Origin: Bacteroidales bacterium
GTDB taxonomy: Bacteria; Bacteroidota; Bacteroidia; Bacteroidales; VadinHA17
Direction: 5' to 3'
DNA length: 47,374 nt
Assembly: GCA_003141715.1 (NCBI GenBank)
Contig: PLNF01000119.1
Coordinates: 1-47,374, forward strand
Each line of letters begins with the position of its first letter. Position 1 is the stretch's first letter. Shown here piece by piece: positions 7,861-16,206 of this stretch. The translations under genes and the position numbers were made by a program. A model generated the notes under the pieces. The model was given only the letters and a program-made list of their open reading frames with translations. It was not told the origin of the DNA and searched no databases.

Positions 7861-9876
7861 ATGACCTCAGCTGAATTCAAAAAACAGATAGTCGAAGGGA
7901 TCCCGTCGGAACTTCCTGAACTAAAATCATATGATCAGAATATTAATCACGCACCAAAAAGAAAAGAGATACTGAATAGTGCTGAAAAACGGCTCGCAAT
8001 AAAGAATGCCCTGAGATATTTTAATGAAAAATTTCATCCTGTTCTGGTAAAGGAATTTGCTGACGAATTGGCAACTTATGGAAGAATCTATATGTACAGG
8101 TTCAGGCCTGATTATGAGATTAAAGCCCGACATATTGATGATTTTCCTTATCGCTCCCGCAGTGCAGCTGCAATTATGCTGATGATCTCTAATAATCTGG
8201 ACATTGCTGTCGCCCAGCATCCTCACGAACTTATAACATATGGTGGCAATGGGGCAGTATTTCAGAACTGGGCCCAATACCGGTTAACAATGAAATATCT
8301 TTCGGAGATTACCGATGAGCAGACACTTGTGATCTATTCCGGTCATCCGCTCGGCCTCTTTCCTTCGCCGAAAGATGCCCCGAGGGTAGTCGTAACCAAT
8401 GGAATGGTAATCCCAAATTATTCTTCCCAGGATCACTGGGAAAAGTTTAATGCTCTGGGAGTTTCACAATATGGTCAGATGACAGCAGGTTCGTACATGT
8501 ATATCGGACCTCAGGGTATTGTTCACGGAACAACGATTACTATTCTTAATGCAGCCAGGATGATAAGTAAATCCGGCGATGCGCGAAAGGGTAAACTATT
8601 TGTATCGTCAGGTCTTGGTGGAATGTCAGGGGCTCAGCCTAAAGCAGCAGGTATTGCCGGTATAATTTCGGTGATAGCTGAAATGAACCCGAAGGCTCTT
8701 AAGACAAGGCATTTGCAGGGCTGGGTCGATGAGGTTTTTTTGGATTTGAATAGTCTTGTCCAACGAGTGAGGGAAGTAACTGCAGCCCATAAGGTGACAT
8801 CAATAGCTTACGAAGGAAATATAGTTGATGTATGGGAAAAATTTGCAGATGAAAATATTTACGTGGATCTCGGTTCTGATCAAACCTCTCTTCATAATCC
8901 ATGGTCAGGAGGATATTATCCGGCAGGTATAAGTTTTGAAGAATCAAACAGGATGATGTCAGAAAATCCTGAAAGATTTAAGGATGCTGTACGTACTTCA
9001 TTAAGACGACAAGTGGAGGCAATTAACAGACATACTTCGAGGGGGACATATTTTTTTGACTATGGAAACGCATTCCTGCTCGAGGCTTCCAGGGCCGGTG
9101 GAGATGTTCTGAAACCCGATGGCGAATTCAGATATCCGTCTTATGTTCAGGATATTATGGGACCTATGTGTTTCGATTACGGGTTTGGTCCATTCAGATG
9201 GGTCTGTTGTTCAAATATGCCTTCCGATCTGGAAATGACTGATAAAATTGCCATAGAGACACTCGGGAAATTAATTAAAAAATCGCCGGATCAGATAAAA
9301 CAACAGATGAATGATAATATTCACTGGATTAAGGAAGCAGGCAAAAACAGGCTGGTCGTGGGTTCGCAGGCACGTATTCTTTATGCTGATGCTGAAGGAA
9401 GAATGGAAATCGCTGCAGCATTCAATAATGCAATATCGAAAGGTGAAATTTCAGCACCGGTCGTAATAGGAAGGGACCATCACGATGTATCAGGAACCGA
9501 TTCGCCTTACAGGGAGACATCAAATATCTATGACGGATCAAAATTCACAGCTGACATGGCTGTTCAGAATGTAATCGGTGATTCCTTCCGTGGTGCTACA
9601 TGGGTATCATTGCACAATGGAGGCGGAGTAGGATGGGGTGAAGTTATTAATGGGGGATTTGGTATGATGCTTGATGGTACTCCTGAGACTGAAAGCAAAC
9701 TCAGGATGATGCTGCATTGGGATGTCAACAACGGAATTGCCCGCCGGAGCTGGGCAAGGAATAAGGAAGCTATGTTCACTCTGAAAAGAGAGATGGAGAG
9801 AACCCCTGGTCTTAGGGTTACTGTTCCTTATATTGCTGATGACAAATTAATTGACGATGTGATGAAAGGGGTGTGA
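7861..9876 (+). CDS. hutU: Urocanate hydratase
   Basis: The 671-residue protein converts urocanate to 4-imidazolone-5-propionate, the second step of histidine degradation, using tightly bound NAD. Recognisable blocks are YGGNGAVFQNWAQYRLTMKY, TNGMVIPNYS, the glycine-rich SSGLGGMSGAQPKAAGIAG NAD-binding segment, DQTSLHNPWSGGYYP and FRWVCCSNMPSDLEMTD with the conserved cysteine region. At about 670 residues it is the long form typical of Bacteroidota, about 115 residues longer than the Pseudomonas enzyme. The ATG at 7861 follows a 160-base gap holding the previous operon's terminator. No hutH, hutI or ftcD lies next to it, so the rest of the pathway must be elsewhere. Confidence 0.96.
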   Translation: MTSAEFKKQIVEGIPSELPELKSYDQNINHAPKRKEILNSAEKRLAIKNALRYFNEKFHPVLVKEFADELATYGRIYMYRFRPDYEIKARHIDDFPYRSRSAAAIMLMISNNLDIAVAQHPHELITYGGNGAVFQNWAQYRLTMKYLSEITDEQTLVIYSGHPLGLFPSPKDAPRVVVTNGMVIPNYSSQDHWEKFNALGVSQYGQMTAGSYMYIGPQGIVHGTTITILNAARMISKSGDARKGKLFVSSGLGGMSGAQPKAAGIAGIISVIAEMNPKALKTRHLQGWVDEVFLDLNSLVQRVREVTAAHKVTSIAYEGNIVDVWEKFADENIYVDLGSDQTSLHNPWSGGYYPAGISFEESNRMMSENPERFKDAVRTSLRRQVEAINRHTSRGTYFFDYGNAFLLEASRAGGDVLKPDGEFRYPSYVQDIMGPMCFDYGFGPFRWVCCSNMPSDLEMTDKIAIETLGKLIKKSPDQIKQQMNDNIHWIKEAGKNRLVVGSQARILYADAEGRMEIAAAFNNAISKGEISAPVVIGRDHHDVSGTDSPYRETSNIYDGSKFTADMAVQNVIGDSFRGATWVSLHNGGGVGWGEVINGGFGMMLDGTPETESKLRMMLHWDVNNGIARRSWARNKEAMFTLKREMERTPGLRVTVPYIADDKLIDDVMKGV

Positions 9877-9902
9877 GGTAAGCGGTATGCGGTGTGCGGC
9901 CA

Positions 9903-10379
9903 TTATTTGGTAAGAAGAACAACAGCAATTGCGACTATTCCCTCCTCTCTTCCGGTGAATCCAAGTTTTTCTGTAGTAGTGGCTTTGACTGCCACATCAT
10001 CGGGTTCCGTTTCAACGATAGCTGATATAGTCTTTTTCATTTCCCGGATGAAAGGAGATACTTTAGGTTTCTCCAGGCATATGGTACTATCTATATTATT
10101 CACGCTGTATCCTTTTTGCCTGATCAGGTCAAAGGTGTTCTTCAGCAATATTTTGCTATCGATATTTTTATACTTATTGTCTGTGTCAGGAAAATAATAT
10201 CCGATATCCCTTAATCCGGCTGCTCCAAGCAGGGCATCGCATATTGCATGAAGCAGAACGTCACCATCGGAGTGAGCCACACAGCCTTTTTCAGAAGGTA
10301 TCTTAACACCTCCTAACCATAAATCTAATCCTGTTTCAAGCCGGTGAAAATCAATTCCCTGCCCTATCCTGATGTTCAT
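9903..10379 (-). CDS. ispF: 2-C-methyl-D-erythritol 2,4-cyclodiphosphate synthase
   Basis: This 158-residue enzyme of the MEP isoprenoid pathway cyclises CDP-ME 2-phosphate to MEcPP with release of CMP. Zinc ligands are visible at D10, H12 (GQGIDFH) and H44 in HSDGDVLLHA. The C-terminal signature TTTEKLGFTGREEG is present. Length and start (MNIRIGQGIDFH) are normal. Its ATG overlaps the porV stop by four bases, so it is translationally coupled to a type IX secretion gene with no biochemical link, which is probably a matter of operon history. Confidence 0.97.
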   Translation of the reverse strand: MNIRIGQGIDFHRLETGLDLWLGGVKIPSEKGCVAHSDGDVLLHAICDALLGAAGLRDIGYYFPDTDNKYKNIDSKILLKNTFDLIRQKGYSVNNIDSTICLEKPKVSPFIREMKKTISAIVETEPDDVAVKATTTEKLGFTGREEGIVAIAVVLLTK

Positions 10380-11557
10380 CCCTTCGATCTGCTGGCATTT
10401 CTTAACGCATTGAAATCGAAAGCGATTGAAAATCGCAAAGTATGCGCAAGAGGATTATTCTGTGCAACTGGCATGAGATAGGAGAAATCAAGTGTAAATG
10501 CTTTCAGCCTGAATCCTGCCCCTGCTGTAAAGTATTTCCGGTTACCCTTGGTTGGATCTTCATAAAAATAGCCACCCCTGAGAGCAAATTGATTATTATA
10601 CCAGTATTCAATTCCGAATGAATAGGTTATTTCATGCAATTCTTCCTTCAACCCTCCGGGAGCATCATAAAATGACTGAAATATTGCAACCGGTACAGAA
10701 ACATTCGGATTTTTGCCTTTTATTATACTGTCGGGATTTGTGCTTGTGCCGCTATAAATGGGAGGTGTTGGTACCAGAAGTTTATTGAGATCGAGAGTCG
10801 CTGTAATCTTATTAAAATGGTCAAGGTCAATTGTAGCAGATGTGCCGAGGCGCATATTCATTGGAATAAAATCAGCTGTTTGTGATGATGAATAACTCAT
10901 CTTCGCTCCGATGTTTGAGAAATTAAGGCCAAATGCAAGTTGACCATCTTTGTTGAGTAAAGTAATCTTCTTCTGGTAATATCCTGAAATGTCGGCTGCA
11001 AATGAGATTCCTGGTTTTGTAGCAACTCCTCCTGAATAAGTACCTCCTGTCAGGTTGGAATATATGAATCTGAAAGCGATTCCTCCTGAAAGATGATCGG
11101 AAAATAGCCTGGAATAACCTGCATCGACAGCAAATTCATTAGGATTAAATGTGCGTTGCAGGTTCCCATATTCATCGGTGAATTGTACATCGCCGAGTGA
11201 AGAATATAAAAGACTTGCAGATAAAACCTGTTTGGTATCGAGTCTTTTATAACCGGCAAGATATGCGATATTTATATCAGGAACCAGATTTCTGAGCCAG
11301 GGAGAATAAGATATACCTATTCCGGCGTTGCCATCAATAAAAGCAAATTTTGAAGGGTTCCAGTGCATGCTGTAAACATCAGGTGATGTGGCAACACCTG
11401 CATCGCCCATTGCCCCGGCCCTTGAATCGGGAGCTATTGTCAGGAATGGAACAACTGTCTGTATCGCGTTAAGCTCACCTGTATTCTGTTGAGAAAATAG
11501 TAATGTTCTGCCCGAAAGGGCTATAAGGAATAAAACTGCAACTCTTTTGTTCTTCAT
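10376..11557 (-). CDS. porV: PorV, type IX secretion outer-membrane shuttle protein
   Basis: A 393-residue outer-membrane beta-barrel of the PorV/LptO family, which collects cargo from the translocon and presents it to the PorU sortase. A signal peptide (MKNKRVAVLFLIALSGRTLLFSQQ) is followed by the family hallmark TVVPFLTIAPDSRAGAMGDAG and alternating beta-strand sequence to the C-terminus (LDFSYLMPVAQNNPLAHTLRFSIAFDF). The in-frame codon at 11605 would add 16 non-signal residues and lies upstream of a TATATTTG promoter element (11584-11591), so ATG 11557 is preferred. It follows porU by about 70 bases and overlaps ispF by four. PorU next to PorV is a conserved Bacteroidota arrangement. Confidence 0.95.
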   Translation of the reverse strand: MKNKRVAVLFLIALSGRTLLFSQQNTGELNAIQTVVPFLTIAPDSRAGAMGDAGVATSPDVYSMHWNPSKFAFIDGNAGIGISYSPWLRNLVPDINIAYLAGYKRLDTKQVLSASLLYSSLGDVQFTDEYGNLQRTFNPNEFAVDAGYSRLFSDHLSGGIAFRFIYSNLTGGTYSGGVATKPGISFAADISGYYQKKITLLNKDGQLAFGLNFSNIGAKMSYSSSQTADFIPMNMRLGTSATIDLDHFNKITATLDLNKLLVPTPPIYSGTSTNPDSIIKGKNPNVSVPVAIFQSFYDAPGGLKEELHEITYSFGIEYWYNNQFALRGGYFYEDPTKGNRKYFTAGAGFRLKAFTLDFSYLMPVAQNNPLAHTLRFSIAFDFNALRNASRSKG

Positions 11558-11583
11558 AATGATATTATCATTGTACGAATTTA

Positions 11584-11591
11584 CAAATATA
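11584..11591 (-). promoter_or_regulatory. -7 promoter element for porV-ispF
   Basis: The minus strand reads TATATTTG, an exact TAnnTTTG match, 26 bases before the preferred porV ATG. It suggests porV can be transcribed separately from porU. No good -33 element is visible. Confidence 0.5.
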
Positions 11592-11624
11592 AAACTATTT
11601 TTCAACCTTAATATTGTGTAATTA

Positions 11625-14600
11625 TCACAAAATGATCATTCGGCCCGACACTCTTGCTGTTTCACCACTTCCGGTAATAACCGTAACTGTGTAGGGATAT
11701 ATTCCCCTTCCGACTCTTCTTCCTCCTTCATCATTTCCATCCCAAACCACAGGTGGCAGAGTATAACCGGTTGGATAGGTCTTTGTTTTTATAATTTTAA
11801 TTATTCTTCCATCAATGCTAAAGATATTTATTGTAACATCCAACTCATAATCAGGTCTGTTATGTTCCAGACTAATAGAGGTTTCCTTTAAGAACGGATT
11901 AGGATAGTTAAGAAGGTTCCTGATCATAAATCTTCCGCCTGTGACCACCTGGAATGAAATCGTTTTTTCAGAAGAGTTATTAAAATTATCCCAGGCTTTT
12001 ACTGTAACAGAATGGTTGCCTTCACTCAATCCTGAAAGATAATATTTTATACTTCCTTTCATATAATTATCGAAATCATTTTCAAAATAGCCGTTAAGGA
12101 CAAAAGTTCTGTCAGATTCGTTATCGAGGTATCCGACCAGATCGTGTCCTATTCCTGATCCGGTCGTATTAATGCCACTCTGGTCATTTATAATTGCCAG
12201 AAGCGTTGGATTGCTGTCGGTCAGTCCGCCGTTTTTGAAGAGTGTGTCGTTCATATATAATTTAATATCAGGACCCTCATTATCAGTAAGCATGGTTTTA
12301 TAAAAACCGCCTACGATAATATCATTGAAACTCCCGTTCATATCTTCCTTGTCATCGTAAGCATAATAGCTGATTTTCCCAGAACCGAATGAATAATCAA
12401 TATCCCTGGGAACAATAAAAGTAAATCTGAATCTGCCGTTTTTTGCCATTGTCTTACCGCTGAAAAGAATATTGTTCCTGAGATTGAAAGTCATACTCTC
12501 CCCGCCATCGTTGGCGAGAGTCTTTATTTTGCTTGGTTTATCATATACAAGTGGAGCGACTACCCCATTAAAAGTGTTCAGTCTGTTTCCGAGAGGATCT
12601 TCTATATGTCCTGCGATAGTAATAATAGAAAGCGCTTTCAGACTGTCAATCTTATCATAAACAGATACATTGTTGACAGAATCTGTAATGACCTTGCCAT
12701 GATAAGGATAGGCAAGCTTTAAAGCCGGATCACCAAGGAGAGTAAAGTTCCTTTTATTCGGACCTGATCCTGAGTTGTTTTTAGCGATCTTAATTATGTC
12801 TCCCAGACTCAGAGGATTGCCTGATTCGTCATGATTAAAAGCGCAGCTGAATATGTTCCTGTTCAGATCGTAATTTGGAGCGGAATATACAACTCTTGTT
12901 GTAGACATTAACGCAATACCGCCACCATCTTTATTCAGAAGCACCATTTCACCGCCTGAGGGTTTCCCTGTCATCTGCCTGGTCGCTAAATTAATTTCAA
13001 TGTTATCGAAACGGCTGAATTCGCAGGTAGCGGTAATAAAAAGCGGAAGTTTTCCTCCATTTTTCCAGGAATTAATATCATCAGTTGTAACCACCCTTTC
13101 AGCTGCAAGTTCATTCTCGTTTCCGTGCCCTGTATAATTGAAAATAAGGCATCCTGAATTTATTCGATCGTTGATTGCTTTATTCACTTCCGGATAGGAC
13201 TGCCCGTTCACTGTTGTTGTCTGAGGAAAAGCATCAAGATAGATTTTATCAATATTATAAGCAGGAACACTGTCATTAAGAACAGCTGCAAGGCCCTCAG
13301 CGTCAATCATGTGAGTGTTCCCATCTTCATCATCTGCCGTAAGACATATCACATTTTTCCAGCCACCCATATTTACAGGATCGAGATATCTCTTAATCTT
13401 TGAAAGGACTATGCCAGCCTGGGTAGTATCAGAAACCGGCAAACGACCGATTCCAATATCTAACGTACCATCTGCTTCTCCATCTCCATCATTGAGAAGC
13501 CCATAGAAATCATCAGATGTAAAAGAAGAAACAACCACATTAGAATTCTGTGACTGATAAGTAGGAATGAAATTGGGATTATTTGGAGGCGGTGTTTTAT
13601 TTTCATAAGAGCCATCCCCGAAGAGGAGCAGATATTTAAGAGGATGAGCGCTGCCCTTCTGTCTAAAATACTTCATTCTCAAAAAGTTTCTGATCGCTGC
13701 AATGTCAGGTATACCACCTGAAAATTCATTATATATCTGTTCCGGGGTAACAATCTGGGAAATCAGACCATCGTTTTTCAGATGAATATCTGCCAGTTTT
13801 TCAGCATAAGCACTGAATAACGGGTGAGTAATAATAATCATATCGGCAGAAGCAGACGAATGCAGATCCTGGTTCGGAACCGCTACCGGTTTAATTAAAG
13901 GTACAATTGCATTGGCTACGGTAAAAGCAATGAATGTCTTAAGTGTATCAGTTGCGCTTTTAAATCCAACATTCTCTCCGTCTCTGGCATACTGGATCTG
14001 CTTAACATTGAGAGGATCAGTAACATCCCAGATTAAAGCATCATTGTTAAGGCTCCTGATCGTAAATCCGGTTATCCTGCCTGGTGCAACAGATTTTGAA
14101 TCGCTATATTGCATTTCTGAGCCTGAAAATGAATTTGATCTTCTTCCCTGCAGCGTTATCCAATCAAGCCAGCCGTGTGCTCCCGTTTCACCGTTATTAA
14201 AGAATGTGATATCATAGACCGGAGATGTTGAAGAGGGTTGAATTGAACCTGATGAATCAGTAATCTGGGCATATGTTCCGGTATAATCAAAAAGATTGAC
14301 TCCATCTACCTGGATGCTTTTTTCAAGTGAGTTTCCTTCGTATAGCCTGAAGATTGTAGGAACTGAAGCCCTTGCTGCAACCCTGATGTTGTATTTTACA
14401 TTTTCTGAAGTCATAAGTTCAGTGAAACCGGGGTCAATATGTACTGTCGAAATCTCCTGAAACCACTCTCTCCCTGATTGAATAAGGTTTTCAATATCCA
14501 GTTCATGTATAAATAAAGCATCTGATTCTGATGAATTATAAGTTGCAGGCTGGATAGGTTCTGCGGCAGGTACGATCTTTTTCCCCGGAGTCGGTCCTGA

Positions 14601-15038
14601 GGTTATGAAATAAAATGCAGTGTCAGAATAATTGTGATGCAGGTTATCGTACTCTTTGGTGGTTTCATTATAAATCCACCTGCCTGTACCTTTTGCGAAG
14701 AAAAGGAGATAATCTCCTTCATTAAAAATGCCATCACTTCCTGTAAATGTAAGAACCGACAGCTCTTTCAGGTCGTCGGGTTTTGGTGCATCATTATAAT
14801 ATGATAACTGGCCTGAGTTGTTGCCAAAAATCCTTGGATTGGACGGGTTTTCCAAACCGAGCTGTTTAAGCTTCGAATAGTCGATCCTGTATATTCCGTC
14901 TGAGGTTACTGCAATCTTGAACCATAAACCTTCGGAGAGTTTAGAAGTCGAAGAATAACTATCTTTGGAATTCTGCGCATAAATGTTAGCGGATAAAAGC
15001 AACATGGATATTGGCAATATTTGAAAAATGCTTCTCAT
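11625..15038 (-). CDS. porU: PorU, type IX secretion C-terminal signal peptidase/sortase
   Basis: The 1137-residue C25-family (gingipain-like) cysteine protease removes the C-terminal signal of T9SS cargo and attaches the cargo to the cell surface. Order: signal peptide (cleavage near IYAQ, residue 22), N-terminal beta domains, the C25 domain with its dyad H638 (NYTGHGNEN) and C672 (ITATCEFSRF), and a C-terminal Ig-like region. The end is itself a T9SS type A-like domain (LLNYPNPF, then VWDGNDEGGRRVGRGIYPYT). Length fits known PorU proteins. An exact -7 element lies only 8 bases before the ATG. PorV follows downstream; the PorP-like gene diverges upstream. Confidence 0.96.
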   Translation of the reverse strand: MRSIFQILPISMLLLSANIYAQNSKDSYSSTSKLSEGLWFKIAVTSDGIYRIDYSKLKQLGLENPSNPRIFGNNSGQLSYYNDAPKPDDLKELSVLTFTGSDGIFNEGDYLLFFAKGTGRWIYNETTKEYDNLHHNYSDTAFYFITSGPTPGKKIVPAAEPIQPATYNSSESDALFIHELDIENLIQSGREWFQEISTVHIDPGFTELMTSENVKYNIRVAARASVPTIFRLYEGNSLEKSIQVDGVNLFDYTGTYAQITDSSGSIQPSSTSPVYDITFFNNGETGAHGWLDWITLQGRRSNSFSGSEMQYSDSKSVAPGRITGFTIRSLNNDALIWDVTDPLNVKQIQYARDGENVGFKSATDTLKTFIAFTVANAIVPLIKPVAVPNQDLHSSASADMIIITHPLFSAYAEKLADIHLKNDGLISQIVTPEQIYNEFSGGIPDIAAIRNFLRMKYFRQKGSAHPLKYLLLFGDGSYENKTPPPNNPNFIPTYQSQNSNVVVSSFTSDDFYGLLNDGDGEADGTLDIGIGRLPVSDTTQAGIVLSKIKRYLDPVNMGGWKNVICLTADDEDGNTHMIDAEGLAAVLNDSVPAYNIDKIYLDAFPQTTTVNGQSYPEVNKAINDRINSGCLIFNYTGHGNENELAAERVVTTDDINSWKNGGKLPLFITATCEFSRFDNIEINLATRQMTGKPSGGEMVLLNKDGGGIALMSTTRVVYSAPNYDLNRNIFSCAFNHDESGNPLSLGDIIKIAKNNSGSGPNKRNFTLLGDPALKLAYPYHGKVITDSVNNVSVYDKIDSLKALSIITIAGHIEDPLGNRLNTFNGVVAPLVYDKPSKIKTLANDGGESMTFNLRNNILFSGKTMAKNGRFRFTFIVPRDIDYSFGSGKISYYAYDDKEDMNGSFNDIIVGGFYKTMLTDNEGPDIKLYMNDTLFKNGGLTDSNPTLLAIINDQSGINTTGSGIGHDLVGYLDNESDRTFVLNGYFENDFDNYMKGSIKYYLSGLSEGNHSVTVKAWDNFNNSSEKTISFQVVTGGRFMIRNLLNYPNPFLKETSISLEHNRPDYELDVTINIFSIDGRIIKIIKTKTYPTGYTLPPVVWDGNDEGGRRVGRGIYPYTVTVITGSGETARVSGRMIIL

Positions 15039-15046
15039 TGTACTGA

Positions 15047-15054
15047 CAAAGATA
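15047..15054 (-). promoter_or_regulatory. -7 promoter element next to the porU start
   Basis: The minus strand reads TATCTTTG, an exact TAnnTTTG match, with only 8 bases to the porU ATG at 15038. A transcript starting a few bases downstream would carry almost no leader. No TTG at the -33 position was found. Confidence 0.5.
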
Positions 15055-15155
15055 GAAATGTGCTTCTTGTTTGTTAGTTTATTTTGTTTTTTTGTATGTC
15101 ATGGATTATTATAATAATAACGATATCATTACGTTGATATTGCAGTAATTTTAAT

Positions 15156-16124
15156 ATGTTGTGGCGACTTAGTAAATTAGTTTTATTCATCTTCTTCCTG
15201 CCTGTGTATTGTTTCGCACAGGAGACTGATCCCGGGCCGGGCTATCAGATGATGATGATGAATAATCCTTCACTTGCCGGAATCGGGGGAGACGGGGTAT
15301 TGAGGTTGTCATATCTTAATTTTTATCCTGGCAATAATTATAATCTTCATTCTGTTTATTTATCATACGACTCATATTTTTCTGAATTACATGGGGGTGC
15401 AGGATTATATCTCTCTGATGATTATCTGGGCGGAATTATTAACGATTTCAGGGGAGGATTATCATATGCATATTTTTTGCAGGCCGGGAAAGATCTCTTT
15501 ATAAATGGCGGGCTTTCAGCTTCAATTTACCACAGGGGATTTAACTTTGACAATGCAATTTTACCTGACCAGATAGATCCACTCGGAGGTGTTTCAATTC
15601 CTTCTTCAGAAGTACTGGCATCGTCAGGAAGAACAGTATTTGATATTGGGGCGGGATTTCTCTTTACCTCCGGAAAATTTTCAGGCGGGTTTTCGATCAA
15701 TCACCTTGCCGAACCTGATTTGTCCGCCACAGGCAATTCCAAAGAAAGATTAAAAAGAAAACTTCTCGTCCATCTTTCGGAGGATTTCACTCTTAGCAAA
15801 GCCCAGAATCTGAAAATCCAGCCTCTGACATATTTTGAAATACAGGGAGGTTTCATTAATGGCGGTGCAGGAGCGGCAATAGAAAGCAGATATCTGGCAA
15901 TTAATGCTGTAGTTTTAGGTGATAATGGGAAAAATCTGAATATCCAAACAGGGTTTTTTTTCAAAGCCGGCAGAATCACAGGTTTTTACAATTATCGGTT
16001 TAATGTAGTTTCAGGAAATAAATTATTACCATTATCCCTTCTGCATCAGACAGGACTTGCATTCAGTTTAAATAATGTTGAAAAAAGAAATACAATCAAA
16101 ACAATAAATTTTCCTAAATTGTAG
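15156..16124 (+). CDS. PorP/SprF family type IX secretion membrane protein
   Basis: A 322-residue predicted outer-membrane beta-barrel. It has a signal peptide (MLWRLSKLVLFIFFLPVYCFAQ, cleavage near residue 21), then the family-typical NNPSLAGIGGDGVLRLSYLNFYPG (here given in part), YSSELHGG-like strands, 'GGAGLYLSDDYLGGIIND' and repeated amphipathic strands. Members of the PorP/SprF family anchor or assist export of partner proteins at the outer membrane; SprF helps export SprB in Flavobacterium. It diverges from porU and is followed by gldJ after an 82-base gap on the same strand. Whether it serves the core machine or one cargo cannot be told from sequence. I see no full -7 consensus upstream. 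Confidence 0.88.
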   Translation: MLWRLSKLVLFIFFLPVYCFAQETDPGPGYQMMMMNNPSLAGIGGDGVLRLSYLNFYPGNNYNLHSVYLSYDSYFSELHGGAGLYLSDDYLGGIINDFRGGLSYAYFLQAGKDLFINGGLSASIYHRGFNFDNAILPDQIDPLGGVSIPSSEVLASSGRTVFDIGAGFLFTSGKFSGGFSINHLAEPDLSATGNSKERLKRKLLVHLSEDFTLSKAQNLKIQPLTYFEIQGGFINGGAGAAIESRYLAINAVVLGDNGKNLNIQTGFFFKAGRITGFYNYRFNVVSGNKLLPLSLLHQTGLAFSLNNVEKRNTIKTINFPKL

Positions 16125-16165
16125 TTATATTTGATGAGTAAAAAAAATGATTTAGTAAAAATTGT

Positions 16166-16173
16166 TATATTTG
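16166..16173 (+). promoter_or_regulatory. -7 promoter element for gldJ
   Basis: TATATTTG, an exact TAnnTTTG match, lies 33 bases before the gldJ ATG. It would let gldJ be transcribed apart from the PorP-like gene. Confidence 0.5.
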
Positions 16174-16206
16174 GGTATTCTTAAAAGCCATAAAACTAAA
16201 GGAGTT

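Noticed and set aside
9892-10197. 101-codon plus-strand frame opposite ispF
   Set aside because: It overlaps ispF antisense, and ispF carries intact catalytic residues.
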